This document shows, piece after piece, positions 9,110 to 18,918 of a DNA stretch of 49,529 bases. The notes below the pieces were generated by a model. That model was given only the letters and a program-made list of their open reading frames with translations, did not search any database and was not told where the DNA came from. The translations under genes were made by a program, and so were the position numbers. This stretch comes from Ignavibacteriales bacterium. GTDB taxonomy: Bacteria > Bacteroidota > Ignavibacteria > T3Sed10-11. The DNA is taken from the NCBI GenBank assembly GCA_003567775.1, contig PWYR01000094.1, positions 1 to 49,529 of the forward strand, written 5' to 3'. Positions within the stretch are counted from its first letter, which is position 1. Every line of letters begins with the position of its first letter.

Positions 9110-11494
9110 TTACTCACTCCTCAATGAATGTACCGGGTTAGCTAAAGATGCCTTTGCCGCAAGATATCCGACCGATACCATTGCAATGAAAAGCGCTCCC
9201 GCGGCTGCAAATATAAAAATGATGAAATTTATATCAATGCGATATGCGAAGTTTTCGAGCCAGCGGGAGAGCAGATAATACGCAACCGGCCATGCTATGA
9301 TATTTGCCAACAGCACCAGTTTTGAAAAATCTTTTGATAACTGGAAGACGATCGACCTCACCGGGGCGCCGAGAACTTTGCGGATGCCGATCTCTTTCGT
9401 CTGTCTTTCGATTGTGAAGGAAGCAAGAGCAAATAAACCAAGACAGGCGATGAAAATAGCAAGTCCCGTGAAGTACCATATGATTTTTCCGAGTCGTTGT
9501 TCCGAACTGTATAAATTATCAAACGATTCATCTACAAATGAATATTGAAACGGCCACTCGGGAGCGACTGCATTCCAGCTTTCTTCAAGAAATTCGATCG
9601 TCCCCGCGATATTTTCCGGGCGGATGCGAACCGGAATCCGGTAATACCAGTGCGGTCTCATCGAGAAGAGGAGCGGCTCAATACGACTGTGCAGCGACTG
9701 AAAATGAATATCGTTTACTACACCGATAACGGTTCCATCCAGCCAGTCGTATGAAGTCAGGAGCCGGGTACCGACGGGGTCATCCAATCCGAGTGTGCGG
9801 GCGGCTGACCGGCTTATGACGAATGACTCTTCTGCATCGGCACCGTATTCTCTCAAAAATATCCGTCCGTCAATGACATCTACACCCAATGTTTCAAAAT
9901 AGTCGTAATCGGTGGCAATCAGCTTGAGGAAAACAGACTCTTCCGGAGATGTACCTTCACGATGCACACGGATATTATTTCCGAGCAGCGTCGGAGGTAC
10001 GCTGCTTGCACCTGATGCCCGGACGACGCCGGAATGATGTTCTATTTCGTTTACAAATAGTTGATATCGTTCATACGCCCTTTGATCGACCTGATTGTTA
10101 ACTACAATTACATGCTCTTTGTCGAATCCCAAATTCTTATGACGCATATATTCAAGCTGTTGATATACGGTCAATGCGCCGATAATCAATGCGATTGAGA
10201 TACCGAATTGTGCAACCACAAGCACTTTTCTGAGTGAACCGCTCCTCCAGCTTCCGGTATGTGTTCCTTTCATAATGTCAACAGGTTGAAACGAAGAAAG
10301 AAAAAGCGCAGGGTAACTCCCGGCGATCAATCCCGCAAGCAGTGTAATAACAATGGCGCCGCCGAGAAATTGTAGATTCGAAGTATATTGAATGCTAATA
10401 TTTTTACCCGTGATTTCGTTGAAGGTAGGAAGCAATAACTCTACCAACACCACAGATATCATAAGCGCTATGATCGAGAGTAATATCGTTTCTCCGATAA
10501 ACTGTTTCACCAGGTGAAGTCGATTTGCGCCGATAACTTTTCGCAGGCCGATCTCTTTTGCCCGTATCGATGATCGGGCTGTGGAGAGGTTCATAAAGTT
10601 GATGCAGGCAATAAGAATAATGAAGAGTGCGATTGCCGAGAAACTATACACGTACGATATATCACTGTGCGATGCAATATCCCACCCGATATGCGACGAT
10701 CTGAGGTGTATATCGGTTATCGGTTGCAGGGTGAATTTGCTTCTCGTAATGTCCATACCCGGAACATGGCTCTCGGCAAATGCGGGAAGTTTTTCTTCTA
10801 ATGCAGCCGGTGAAACTCCCTCACGAAGCAGAATATACGTATAATAGTTCCTGTATGCCCACATCTCCAATCCCGGTGCTTGTCCATCGCTTCTGAGACT
10901 TTCAAACGATGCGAGAAAATCGATTTTCAAATGCGAATTCTGCGGGGTGTCTTTCATCACTCCCGTGATAACGAAATCGTGCTCATTGTTAAATGTCAGG
11001 ATCTTTCCGACAGGGTCCTCGCTGCCGAAATACTTCCGTGCTTTTGACACGGTGATGACAACGGTAAACGGATCGCGAAGTACCGTTTCGGGATTACCTT
11101 TTGTTAGAGGAAACGAAAACACCCGGAAGAAATCCGGATCTGCAAAAATGAAGTGACTCTCATCATATCGTGCATCATCGACCGAAAGGATGGTGTTATA
11201 GTAACGATGAATGCGAACGCTCGTTTCGATTTCGGGGAATTCCTGTTCCAGAGCCGGAGCGAGCAGCGCCGATGTTACCGCCGCCCCCGATTTGGTTGCC
11301 GCTGCCTCATAAACAACCCGGACGATGCGGTCTGCATTGGTATGAAATCGGTCGTAACTCAGTTCGTCCTGAACGTAGAGTAAAATCAGGAAACATGCAG
11401 TTAAACCGATGGTTAAACCGGCAATATTCACGAATGAGTAGCTTTTATGGCGTAGTAAATTACGCAATGCAATTGTAATATAGTTTTTAATCAT
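9110..11494 (-). CDS. FtsX/MacB-type ABC transporter permease (array member 5)
   Basis: A 794-residue permease. The N-terminus has AGLTIGLTACFLILLYV as first helix, then QDELSYDRFHTNADRIVRV. The middle FtsX block has AKEIGLRKVIGANRLH, and the C-terminal block has QTKEIGIRKVLGAPVRS. Its tail is NPVHSLRSE, so Tyr is replaced by Ser in the otherwise near-invariant LRYE ending. The start at 11494 is 8 nt after the stop of member 6 and has no clear Shine-Dalgarno, which again points to coupling. Confidence 0.95.
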   Translation of the reverse strand: MIKNYITIALRNLLRHKSYSFVNIAGLTIGLTACFLILLYVQDELSYDRFHTNADRIVRVVYEAAATKSGAAVTSALLAPALEQEFPEIETSVRIHRYYNTILSVDDARYDESHFIFADPDFFRVFSFPLTKGNPETVLRDPFTVVITVSKARKYFGSEDPVGKILTFNNEHDFVITGVMKDTPQNSHLKIDFLASFESLRSDGQAPGLEMWAYRNYYTYILLREGVSPAALEEKLPAFAESHVPGMDITRSKFTLQPITDIHLRSSHIGWDIASHSDISYVYSFSAIALFIILIACINFMNLSTARSSIRAKEIGLRKVIGANRLHLVKQFIGETILLSIIALMISVVLVELLLPTFNEITGKNISIQYTSNLQFLGGAIVITLLAGLIAGSYPALFLSSFQPVDIMKGTHTGSWRSGSLRKVLVVAQFGISIALIIGALTVYQQLEYMRHKNLGFDKEHVIVVNNQVDQRAYERYQLFVNEIEHHSGVVRASGASSVPPTLLGNNIRVHREGTSPEESVFLKLIATDYDYFETLGVDVIDGRIFLREYGADAEESFVISRSAARTLGLDDPVGTRLLTSYDWLDGTVIGVVNDIHFQSLHSRIEPLLFSMRPHWYYRIPVRIRPENIAGTIEFLEESWNAVAPEWPFQYSFVDESFDNLYSSEQRLGKIIWYFTGLAIFIACLGLFALASFTIERQTKEIGIRKVLGAPVRSIVFQLSKDFSKLVLLANIIAWPVAYYLLSRWLENFAYRIDINFIIFIFAAAGALFIAMVSVGYLAAKASLANPVHSLRSE

Positions 11495-11502
11495 GTTTTT
11501 TG

Positions 11503-13911
11503 TTATTCATATCGTAATGAGTCTACCGGATTTGCAATCGCGGCTTTTATCGTTTGAAAACTTATCGTTATCGATGACAATAACAATACGATCACGATCG
11601 AGATAATAAATGCATCAAAGAGAATATTAATTCTATAGGCAAAACTCTCCAACCATTTTTGTATTACATAATATGTAATAGGTACGGCAATGATTCCGGA
11701 GACGATCAATATTTTGGTAAATTCAGTCCACAACAATTTTAATATTGTTCCCGTAGACGCTCCTAAAACTTTCCGGATGCTGATTTCCTTTGTACGTTGC
11801 TCGACGGTAAAGGTCGAAAGGCCCAGCAAACCAAGACAGGAGATAAAAATCACAAAGAAAGAAAATGAACCGATGATGGAAGCAGTTTGCACCTCGGCAT
11901 TATACAAGCGATCGAAGTCTTCATCGAGGAAGAAATATTCAAACGGGCTATAGGGAGCGAACGCATTCCATTTTGATTCTATAAAACGAATACTTTCGGA
12001 AATATTTTCTCCCCCGATTTTCACGGAAAAATAACGGTGCAATCGTGGATAGACCATGACGACAAGCGGTTCAATCCGTTGGTGTAATGAGGTGAAATGG
12101 AAATCGGATATAACGCCAATAACCTGTCCGGTTCTTGTTACGCCCCCGATTCCCGATACGGAAAATCGTTTTCCGAGTGCATTTTCAACCGGAATCCATC
12201 CGAACTCCCGCGCCGCCGATTCATTGAGAATAAACGCCTCATTTGCATCGGTCGCAAGCTCTTCCAAAAAGGGGCGTCCCGCCGCCATATCCATATCAAA
12301 TAAATTTATAAAATCAAAGTCTACGGAAAGCACCCTCATAAAACCGTCATAGTCAATTCCCTCCGGATGAACGGGGTGCCCGCGCTCGAGCCTTCCCGGT
12401 ATTTCTGATGACATAGAGACATTCTGTATGTGTATATGTCCAAGCAATTCATATTTGAAGGATTCGCTTTGTGCTCTAATATTTCCATCGCGTGTGGGGA
12501 TAATTACCACCTGCTCCTTTTCAAATCCGAGACCGGCGGTTCTCATGTATGTCAATTGCTGGAATATGGTAATTGTTGCGGCGATAAGTCCTATTGACAG
12601 GATAAATTGCATCGAAACAAGATACCTGCGAATTGAAAGCTGCAAGGTTTTTCCTCTTCCCAACTCCAGTTTGTTTTTCACTATATCGATTGTTTTGAAA
12701 GACGATAAAAATAAGGCGGGGTATATACCTGCTAATACTGCAACCCAGAGCATCAGGAATGCTAAAATACCAATAATATATATGCTTTCATAATATTGTA
12801 TTGCTATTGTTTTTCCGACGAGGTTTTCAAATGTCGGGCGGAATAGTTCTACAAAAGTTAATGCGATAATGAAAGCAATAAATGTCAGCACAAAAGTTTC
12901 TCCGAGGAACTGACGAATTAATTGACTCCGTTGTGCGCCGAGAACTTTTCGCAAGCCGACTTCTCTTGTTCTTTTAGTATAACGCGCGGTTGAAAGATTC
13001 ATGTAATTAATGCACGCAACAATCAATATACAGAGTGCTATTGCTATATAAAGATAGATGTATCGAATCATCCCCGATTCGGATAATTCGTTATTTAAAT
13101 TCGAAAAGAGATAGATAGTCGTGAGCGGCTGGAGATGGAAATCAATTATCGATGCATCGCTCCGAATCCAATCCGGAAGATGTACGTTGCGCTCAATAAA
13201 AATTTGCATTCGTTCTTCCACCGATTCTACTGTATATCCTTCACGAAGTAATACAAATGTGTAGAGATGCAAACTCATCCAATCGTCCGGGTGGTACGGC
13301 AGTGTTATATATGATAAAAGAAAATCGAATTGTATATGTGAATTGGGGGGAACGTTTTGAACTACCCCAGTAACAGTATATGTTCCCTGGTTGATATCAA
13401 TGGATCGATTCATTGGATCTTCATCGCCGAAATATTTACGTGCGATGTCTTCGGTTATCACAACCGAATACGGTTCAGTAAGTGCGGTTGCAGGATCACC
13501 TTTAACAAGAGGAAAATTAAAAATGTCAAAGACCATTGCATCGGCATACATTATGTGTTCTTCATAAAATCGTTTGTCTTCATATACCACGAGCAGTTCA
13601 GCGGGGAACCGTGTCGGTCGAATACGAACGAAATCCTCGATCTCCACAAAATTGTCCGACAAAACCGGACCTACCGGTGGTGATGTAATTGCATTCTTAT
13701 TTACATCTCCCCGGAATTCAGCTTCAACCGTTATTCTATATATCCGGTCCGAATTTTCGTGAAATCGATCATAACTTACTGCATCAAGTATCAACAGTAC
13801 GATGAAGATGCATGCGGCGATGCCGATGGCAAAACCGAGTATTGTTACCAGCGAAAAGATTTTATTTCGAAGGAGCGTTCTCAGCGCAATTTTAATGTAG
13901 TTGATTAACAT
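11503..13911 (-). CDS. FtsX/MacB-type ABC transporter permease (array member 6)
   Basis: An 802-residue permease. It has LDAVSYDRFHENSDRIYRI after helix 1, TREVGLRKVLGAQRSQ in the central block, RTKEISIRKVLGAST in the last block, and the tail NPVDSLRYE. It is more A+T-rich than its neighbours by eye. The start MLINYIKIALRTLLRNK at 13911 has only a weak GGAA ahead of it. It lies 8 nt upstream of member 5 and about 105 bp downstream of member 7, across a spacer holding a repeat and a duplicated gene tail. Confidence 0.95.
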   Translation of the reverse strand: MLINYIKIALRTLLRNKIFSLVTILGFAIGIAACIFIVLLILDAVSYDRFHENSDRIYRITVEAEFRGDVNKNAITSPPVGPVLSDNFVEIEDFVRIRPTRFPAELLVVYEDKRFYEEHIMYADAMVFDIFNFPLVKGDPATALTEPYSVVITEDIARKYFGDEDPMNRSIDINQGTYTVTGVVQNVPPNSHIQFDFLLSYITLPYHPDDWMSLHLYTFVLLREGYTVESVEERMQIFIERNVHLPDWIRSDASIIDFHLQPLTTIYLFSNLNNELSESGMIRYIYLYIAIALCILIVACINYMNLSTARYTKRTREVGLRKVLGAQRSQLIRQFLGETFVLTFIAFIIALTFVELFRPTFENLVGKTIAIQYYESIYIIGILAFLMLWVAVLAGIYPALFLSSFKTIDIVKNKLELGRGKTLQLSIRRYLVSMQFILSIGLIAATITIFQQLTYMRTAGLGFEKEQVVIIPTRDGNIRAQSESFKYELLGHIHIQNVSMSSEIPGRLERGHPVHPEGIDYDGFMRVLSVDFDFINLFDMDMAAGRPFLEELATDANEAFILNESAAREFGWIPVENALGKRFSVSGIGGVTRTGQVIGVISDFHFTSLHQRIEPLVVMVYPRLHRYFSVKIGGENISESIRFIESKWNAFAPYSPFEYFFLDEDFDRLYNAEVQTASIIGSFSFFVIFISCLGLLGLSTFTVEQRTKEISIRKVLGASTGTILKLLWTEFTKILIVSGIIAVPITYYVIQKWLESFAYRINILFDAFIISIVIVLLLSSITISFQTIKAAIANPVDSLRYE

Positions 13912-13940
13912 AGTTTTAATTCCATATTTTTTTCTTCAAA

Positions 13941-13973
13941 ACACATAGCGAACCGAGAAGCCACGCTATGCTA
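13941..13973. repeat. Intergenic repeat, CATAGAGCAAAGCGC family (short copy 4)
   Basis: ACACATAGCG and CCACGCTATG form a short inverted pair of the same word family, directly next to the duplicated permease tail at 13971-13997. Confidence 0.5.
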
Positions 13974-14011
13974 TTCATAACTCAATGTCTCGATCCCGCA
14001 GTTTCGGGATC
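13971..14011 (-). repeat. Duplicated permease 3' tail plus REP-like hairpin
   Basis: Just after the true stop of permease 7 (14016), on the same strand, comes a perfect 7-bp hairpin (GATCCCG-CAGTTT-CGGGATC, 13992-14011). It is followed by a second, diverged copy of the permease ending that would read IETLSYE and stop. A matching arrangement follows permease 8 at 16453-16498, and both share the word CGGGATCTYGTTCATTC. The hairpin could act as a terminator or mRNA stabiliser, but no T-run follows it. Confidence 0.6.
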
Positions 14012-14015
14012 TTGT

Positions 14016-16358
14016 TCATTCATACCTAAGGGACTCGACAGGATTTGCCAGTGCCGCCTTTACCGTTTGATATCCTACGGTCAAAACAGCGATAATGAAC
14101 GCAATTACTGCCGAGGTAACGAACACCCACAACTGCAAGTCAATACGATAGGCAAAACTTTCCAGCCATCTGCTCATCCCAAAGTATGCAACCGGCCAGG
14201 CGATTATGTTGGCAATGATCACCCAGCGAGTAAATTCTTTTGTAAGAAGCAATACAATCTGTGATACCGACGAGCCGAGCACTTTTCGTACACCGATCTC
14301 TTTGGTTTTTTGTTGTGTCATGTATGAAGCAAGTCCGAACAAACCGAGACACGCGATAAACAATGCCAGCACGGCAAATGATAAGAATAAATTCCCGAAC
14401 CGCTCTTCCGACTGATAAAGCCGTTCGATAGAAGCATCAAGAAAATGATATTCAAACGGATACTCCGGAGAGAAGCGATTCCAGGTATCGTGCATAAATA
14501 CAAGTGTTTCACCAAGATCCCTGTCTGAAACGTGTATCAATGCTCGTGATAATGTGTTTTCTCTCCAGGTTAACACAAGCGGTCCTATCGGTGAATGAAG
14601 CGACTGAAAATGAAAATCTCTCATTATGCCAATAATTCTGATTGTACCGTACGGTTCAATATACAACTCTCTTCCAACAGGGTCATCAAAACCGAAATAC
14701 GATACAGCGGTTTCGTTGAGAATATATGTATCTTGTCTGTCCGATTCTCTGTCCCACGAGAAGTTTCTTCCTTGAATTAATTCCAACCCAAGGATTTCCA
14801 TATAGTCCGGATCAACCGGAAGAAATGTAAACTGTTTTAACTCCTCGTCAATCATCCAGGATTCCTGCCATCCGAGATAGCCGGGAATTGCGTTGCCTCG
14901 TGATGCATCGAGTACTCCCGGATGCGAAAGCAACTCTTGTTCAAATGCATCCCATTGTCGCTGAATATCTGAATTGAGCCGCATATGTACGATACGCTCC
15001 CGGTTGAAGCCCATGTCCATTGTTTTCATATATTCAAGTTGAGTATAGATGACAATTGTACCGGCGATCAGAATGATCGATATGGAAAACTGGAACACAA
15101 TAAGTGCTTTTCGGAGTCGTGCAGCATTTTTTCCTTTTGTTACTTCACCTTTAATGACCGATGCAGGATCATATGATGTGAGATAGAAAGCAGGATATAA
15201 TCCTGCAAGAATTCCGACAAGAAAAATTCCCGTTAATAAACCGAGCAGTAGTACAGGGTCTTGGAAATAATTAACATCGATATTAGTTGCCAACAGATAA
15301 TTAAATCGAGGCAGAATTAATTCTATAATAGCTATGGCTACGATGAGTGCGAAGAAACTGATCAAAACGGATTCGCTCAGGAACTGGGTGATGAGTTGTC
15401 TGCGATGCCCGCCGATTGTTTTACGGATGCCGATCTCTTTTGCCCGTACCGTTCCTTTTGCAGTGGTAAGATTGATGAAATTTATACCGGCAATAATAAG
15501 TATAAAAACCGCGATAGCAATGAACAGATGCACCAAATTCTTGTTGCCGCGCAGACTGCCGCTCGTATACACAGCATCGTCGGCGAAGTAGATTCCGGTG
15601 AGTGGACGTAAATGGAACTCGGGTACTTGATTAAACGAAGCGAATGATTCCTTATAAAATTTATTGATCTTTGATTCCAATGCAACTATGTCCGCCCCCG
15701 GTTGTGTGAGCACGAAGGTTTGAAAATTCCAATTCCCCCGGCTTTCCATGAAATCGGGATTACCAGTCATCCGGATCAGAAGTTCGAACGGTACAACTGC
15801 ATCGATGCGAAGATGCGAGTGTGCAACATCTTTCATAATAGCGGTGACCGTCATATCCCATTGATTGAACAAATGGAGCGTTTTTCCGACCGGATTGGCG
15901 GTATCGAAAAATCTTTTCGCGGTCGATTCGGTTAGTACAATTGAAAACGGATCGTTTAGAGCGGTCTCGGGGTCACCGTGAATGAGCGGATAGGTAAATA
16001 CATCAAACAGGGACGGGTCCGCAAGGATAAGATGATCAAGGTGGAATCTGTTGTCGTCGATTTTAACGACGGGATTGTGAAAGCGGGCGTCGATACGAAC
16101 GACGTTTTCAACTTCCGGAAAATTTAACCGAATGTCGGTTCCGTATGCAGGACCGAGCATGCCCCATTCACCCGATTCAAGACGATAGATACGATCTTTT
16201 TTATCGTGGAATTGATCATAGCTGTATTCATGCTGCACGAACAACATAATCAGCGTGAATAATGCAACCCCTATTGCCAATCCGAATATATTTATAAACG
16301 AGAATCCTTTATTTCGAAGGATGTTTCGTAGTGCGGTTTTTATGTAATTGGCTAACAT
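14016..16358 (-). CDS. FtsX/MacB-type ABC transporter permease (array member 7)
   Basis: At 780 residues, the shortest complete permease in the array. The first helix is followed by QHEYSYDQFHDKKDRIYRL, after which the first periplasmic domain is shorter than in the paralogues. Central block AKEIGIRKTIGGHRRQ; C-terminal block KTKEIGVRKVLGSSVSQ; tail NPVESLRYE. AAAAGGA 8-9 nt before the ATG at 16358 supports the start. The spacer upstream contains a long inverted repeat; the spacer downstream contains a hairpin with a duplicated gene tail. Confidence 0.95.
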   Translation of the reverse strand: MLANYIKTALRNILRNKGFSFINIFGLAIGVALFTLIMLFVQHEYSYDQFHDKKDRIYRLESGEWGMLGPAYGTDIRLNFPEVENVVRIDARFHNPVVKIDDNRFHLDHLILADPSLFDVFTYPLIHGDPETALNDPFSIVLTESTAKRFFDTANPVGKTLHLFNQWDMTVTAIMKDVAHSHLRIDAVVPFELLIRMTGNPDFMESRGNWNFQTFVLTQPGADIVALESKINKFYKESFASFNQVPEFHLRPLTGIYFADDAVYTSGSLRGNKNLVHLFIAIAVFILIIAGINFINLTTAKGTVRAKEIGIRKTIGGHRRQLITQFLSESVLISFFALIVAIAIIELILPRFNYLLATNIDVNYFQDPVLLLGLLTGIFLVGILAGLYPAFYLTSYDPASVIKGEVTKGKNAARLRKALIVFQFSISIILIAGTIVIYTQLEYMKTMDMGFNRERIVHMRLNSDIQRQWDAFEQELLSHPGVLDASRGNAIPGYLGWQESWMIDEELKQFTFLPVDPDYMEILGLELIQGRNFSWDRESDRQDTYILNETAVSYFGFDDPVGRELYIEPYGTIRIIGIMRDFHFQSLHSPIGPLVLTWRENTLSRALIHVSDRDLGETLVFMHDTWNRFSPEYPFEYHFLDASIERLYQSEERFGNLFLSFAVLALFIACLGLFGLASYMTQQKTKEIGVRKVLGSSVSQIVLLLTKEFTRWVIIANIIAWPVAYFGMSRWLESFAYRIDLQLWVFVTSAVIAFIIAVLTVGYQTVKAALANPVESLRYE

Positions 16359-16373
16359 CGTGTTGTCCTTTTA

Positions 16374-16452
16374 ACGCTTGGTGCAGGGCGCAAAGTGCAT
16401 AGCGCAGACCGTTTTTCTCCCGAACGCTTTGCGCTATGCTCTATGCACATTG
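16374..16452. repeat. Intergenic inverted repeat, CATAGAGCAAAGCGC family (copy 5)
   Basis: Two arms of about 30 bp (16374-16407 and 16423-16452) share GTGCATAG, GCGCTATGC and AACGCTT words in opposite orientation. The element fills the spacer between permeases 8 and 7 and abuts the duplicated tail at 16453. Confidence 0.7.
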
Positions 16453-16498
16453 CTATTCATATCTCAACGATTCAACCCCGCTCAAGGCGGGATCTCGT
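16453..16498 (-). repeat. Duplicated permease 3' tail plus hairpin
   Basis: Immediately after the stop of permease 8 (16499) lies CCCGC-TCAAG-GCGGG (16477-16491). It is followed by another copy of the gene ending, which encodes VESLRYE and a stop in a new frame (16453-16476). The design matches the element at 13971-14011. Confidence 0.6.
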
Positions 16499-18889
16499 TC
16501 ATTCATATCTAAGAGACTCGACCGGATTTGCCAGCGCTGCCCGTACCGATTGATAACTCACGGTGAACAACGCAATAATAAACGCAATTGCTGCCGTAAA
16601 CAGAAACACATCCAAACCAATCTCAATACGATAAGCGTAATTTTGTAACCAGCGGTTCATTACGTAATATGCAGCCGGCAATGCTATCATATTGGCGACG
16701 AGTACCCATTTTGTGAATTCTTTTGAAAGTAACAATACAATTTTTGATACACTTGCACCGAGTACTTTGCGTACGCCGATTTCTTTTGTCCGTTGTTGCG
16801 TGGAATATGAAGCAAGACCGAACAAACCGAGACAGGCAATGAATATCGCAAGTATTGAAAAATAGAGTACAATTTGTCCGAATCGTTGTTCCGAACGATA
16901 CACCCGATCGATATCTTCGTCTAAAAAACGATATTCAAACGGCCAGTCTGCTATGTGAGCGTGCCATATTCCCCGGATGTCCTGGACGGTTTGCTGCATA
17001 TTCTCGGGCCGGATTTTTAATAATAGTTGCGAGTACCATTGGGGCCAGATGTGCAGAAAGACCGGCATAATCTGAGAATGAAGCGATTCGTAGTTGAAAT
17101 CCTTCACCACACCGACGGCTGTTCCGTCTTTCATACCTTGAAACAAATCGAACCGGGCGCCGATCGGATCTTCGAGTCCGAAATGTCTGACGGCGGCTTC
17201 GTTAAAGAGAATGGCTTCATGTTCGTCGCGTGCGTGTTCGATAGACAGGTTACGGCCTTTTACTATCTCGATACCCATCAGATCGATAAAATCGTAATCG
17301 ATTGCCATGACATTTATTAATTCGAATCGTTCGGACGGTTCGCTTATGGGACTTATCCTCCACGAATTTAATTGTTCCGACGGGACGTTCGAAGCAGCCG
17401 CAGTTTGCAGCACCGACGCATCGCTGAGGAAGGCATCTTTTAATACATCTACCTGCCGGCGAGCCTCCGGATTATTGAGTTCTACTATCAGAATTTGATC
17501 TTTATCGAAGCCGAGATCTTTTGTTCGCATGTATGTCAATTGATTATAGATGATGATCGTGCTCGCGATCAGTCCGATCGAGATTGCAAATTGTAAGGTA
17601 ACAATACCCTTCCGCAGGGCGGCATGATTGCGTACATTACCGGCGGATGATTTACCGGATAAGACGTCAACGGGCTTGTACGATGAAAGAAATAGCGCCG
17701 GATATATCCCGGCGCCGAATCCGACGAACAAAATTATTCCGAGCAATCCTGTCGCTGCAATTCCGTTTGCGAATGACCTGAGAGACATTGCTTTCCCCGT
17801 GAAATCGTTAAACCACGGGAGTGTTAACTCGATAAAAAGTAAACCGATTATGAGCGCGGCAACGGTAACGACAATTGATTCACCGATAAATTGCCGTATT
17901 AACTGCGGGCGATTGGCGCCGATTGTTTTTCGTATCCCGACTTCTTTGCTTCTGCTTACCGAGCGTGCGGTCGTAAGGTTGATGAAATTAAAACAAGCTA
18001 TTACAAGAATAAATAGTGCAATGATAACAAATATGTAAATATATGCAATGTTGCTGTTTTGCTGCAGTTCAAGATCGAAATGAGAACGAAGATGGATATC
18101 GGTTATAGGTTGCAGATGGAATTGCAAGTTTACCGTGCGTGCTCCTTCGGGCATATGTTCATTCATAAATGACGCCAGTTGTTGTTCAGGAGTTGAGGAA
18201 TCGGTGCCGGGAGAGAGCAATACATAGGTGTAGAGCCAGATGTTACCCCAATGCTGAAACCACACGGGTGAAAGCAGCGCTTTTGTGCTTTCCATGGATG
18301 CGATCAAATCGAAGTGAAAGTGAGATTGTTGCGGGAAGCCGGTTACGACTCCGGTTACAATAAAAGGATGCTGATAATCGTATAAGAGAGATTTTCCTAT
18401 CGGGTTTTCATTGCCGAAATATCGCTGTGCGGTCTCTTCGGTGATGACAACGGAGAACGGCTCGTTCAGCGCCGTCGCCGGATCGCCGTGAACAAATCGA
18501 ATTGTGAACACATCGAAAATGGCGGGATCGGCAACAAAAAAGTTCGTTTCGATAAAATCATTATCATTATATCTGATCCGGGCCTCGAACCTTGCTATCC
18601 TGACCGATTTTTCGATCTCAGGAAAATTTGCCGTGAGTATATCCGATAAAAGCCAGTTTGTTCGCGCTACTTCCCGCACTTCACCGCCGCTTGCCTCATG
18701 TGTGCGAAATACGCGGTAGATACGATCGGAATTTTCGTGAAAGCGATCGTAGGCAAATTCGTCTTTTACATACATGAATATCAGCAGGCAGCAGGCAATT
18801 CCAACTGCAAGCCCGATAATGTTAATTGCAGAATATCCTTTTTGTCGGATAATGGTACGTACTGCTATCTTAATATAGTTCGCGATCAT
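16499..18889 (-). CDS. FtsX/MacB-type ABC transporter permease (array member 8)
   Basis: A 796-residue permease. After helix 1 it has VKDEFAYDRFHENSDRIYRV; the central block has SKEVGIRKTIGANRPQ; the last block has RTKEIGVRKVLGASVSK; tail NPVESLRYE. The chosen start (MIANYIKIAVRTIIRQK) aligns with the other members. An in-frame ATG at 18922 overlaps the stop of member 9 as ATGA and would add 11 residues. That overlap is typical of translational coupling, so the longer form cannot be excluded. Confidence 0.93.
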   Translation of the reverse strand: MIANYIKIAVRTIIRQKGYSAINIIGLAVGIACCLLIFMYVKDEFAYDRFHENSDRIYRVFRTHEASGGEVREVARTNWLLSDILTANFPEIEKSVRIARFEARIRYNDNDFIETNFFVADPAIFDVFTIRFVHGDPATALNEPFSVVITEETAQRYFGNENPIGKSLLYDYQHPFIVTGVVTGFPQQSHFHFDLIASMESTKALLSPVWFQHWGNIWLYTYVLLSPGTDSSTPEQQLASFMNEHMPEGARTVNLQFHLQPITDIHLRSHFDLELQQNSNIAYIYIFVIIALFILVIACFNFINLTTARSVSRSKEVGIRKTIGANRPQLIRQFIGESIVVTVAALIIGLLFIELTLPWFNDFTGKAMSLRSFANGIAATGLLGIILFVGFGAGIYPALFLSSYKPVDVLSGKSSAGNVRNHAALRKGIVTLQFAISIGLIASTIIIYNQLTYMRTKDLGFDKDQILIVELNNPEARRQVDVLKDAFLSDASVLQTAAASNVPSEQLNSWRISPISEPSERFELINVMAIDYDFIDLMGIEIVKGRNLSIEHARDEHEAILFNEAAVRHFGLEDPIGARFDLFQGMKDGTAVGVVKDFNYESLHSQIMPVFLHIWPQWYSQLLLKIRPENMQQTVQDIRGIWHAHIADWPFEYRFLDEDIDRVYRSEQRFGQIVLYFSILAIFIACLGLFGLASYSTQQRTKEIGVRKVLGASVSKIVLLLSKEFTKWVLVANMIALPAAYYVMNRWLQNYAYRIEIGLDVFLFTAAIAFIIALFTVSYQSVRAALANPVESLRYE

Positions 18890-18918
18890 AATGTTTATAT
18901 ATAGGTTGATTTTGTTGA

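Noticed and set aside
13992-14011. Rho-independent terminator after permease 7
   Set aside because: The stem is perfect but no T-run follows on the coding strand, and the same kind of hairpin is part of a tail-duplication element.
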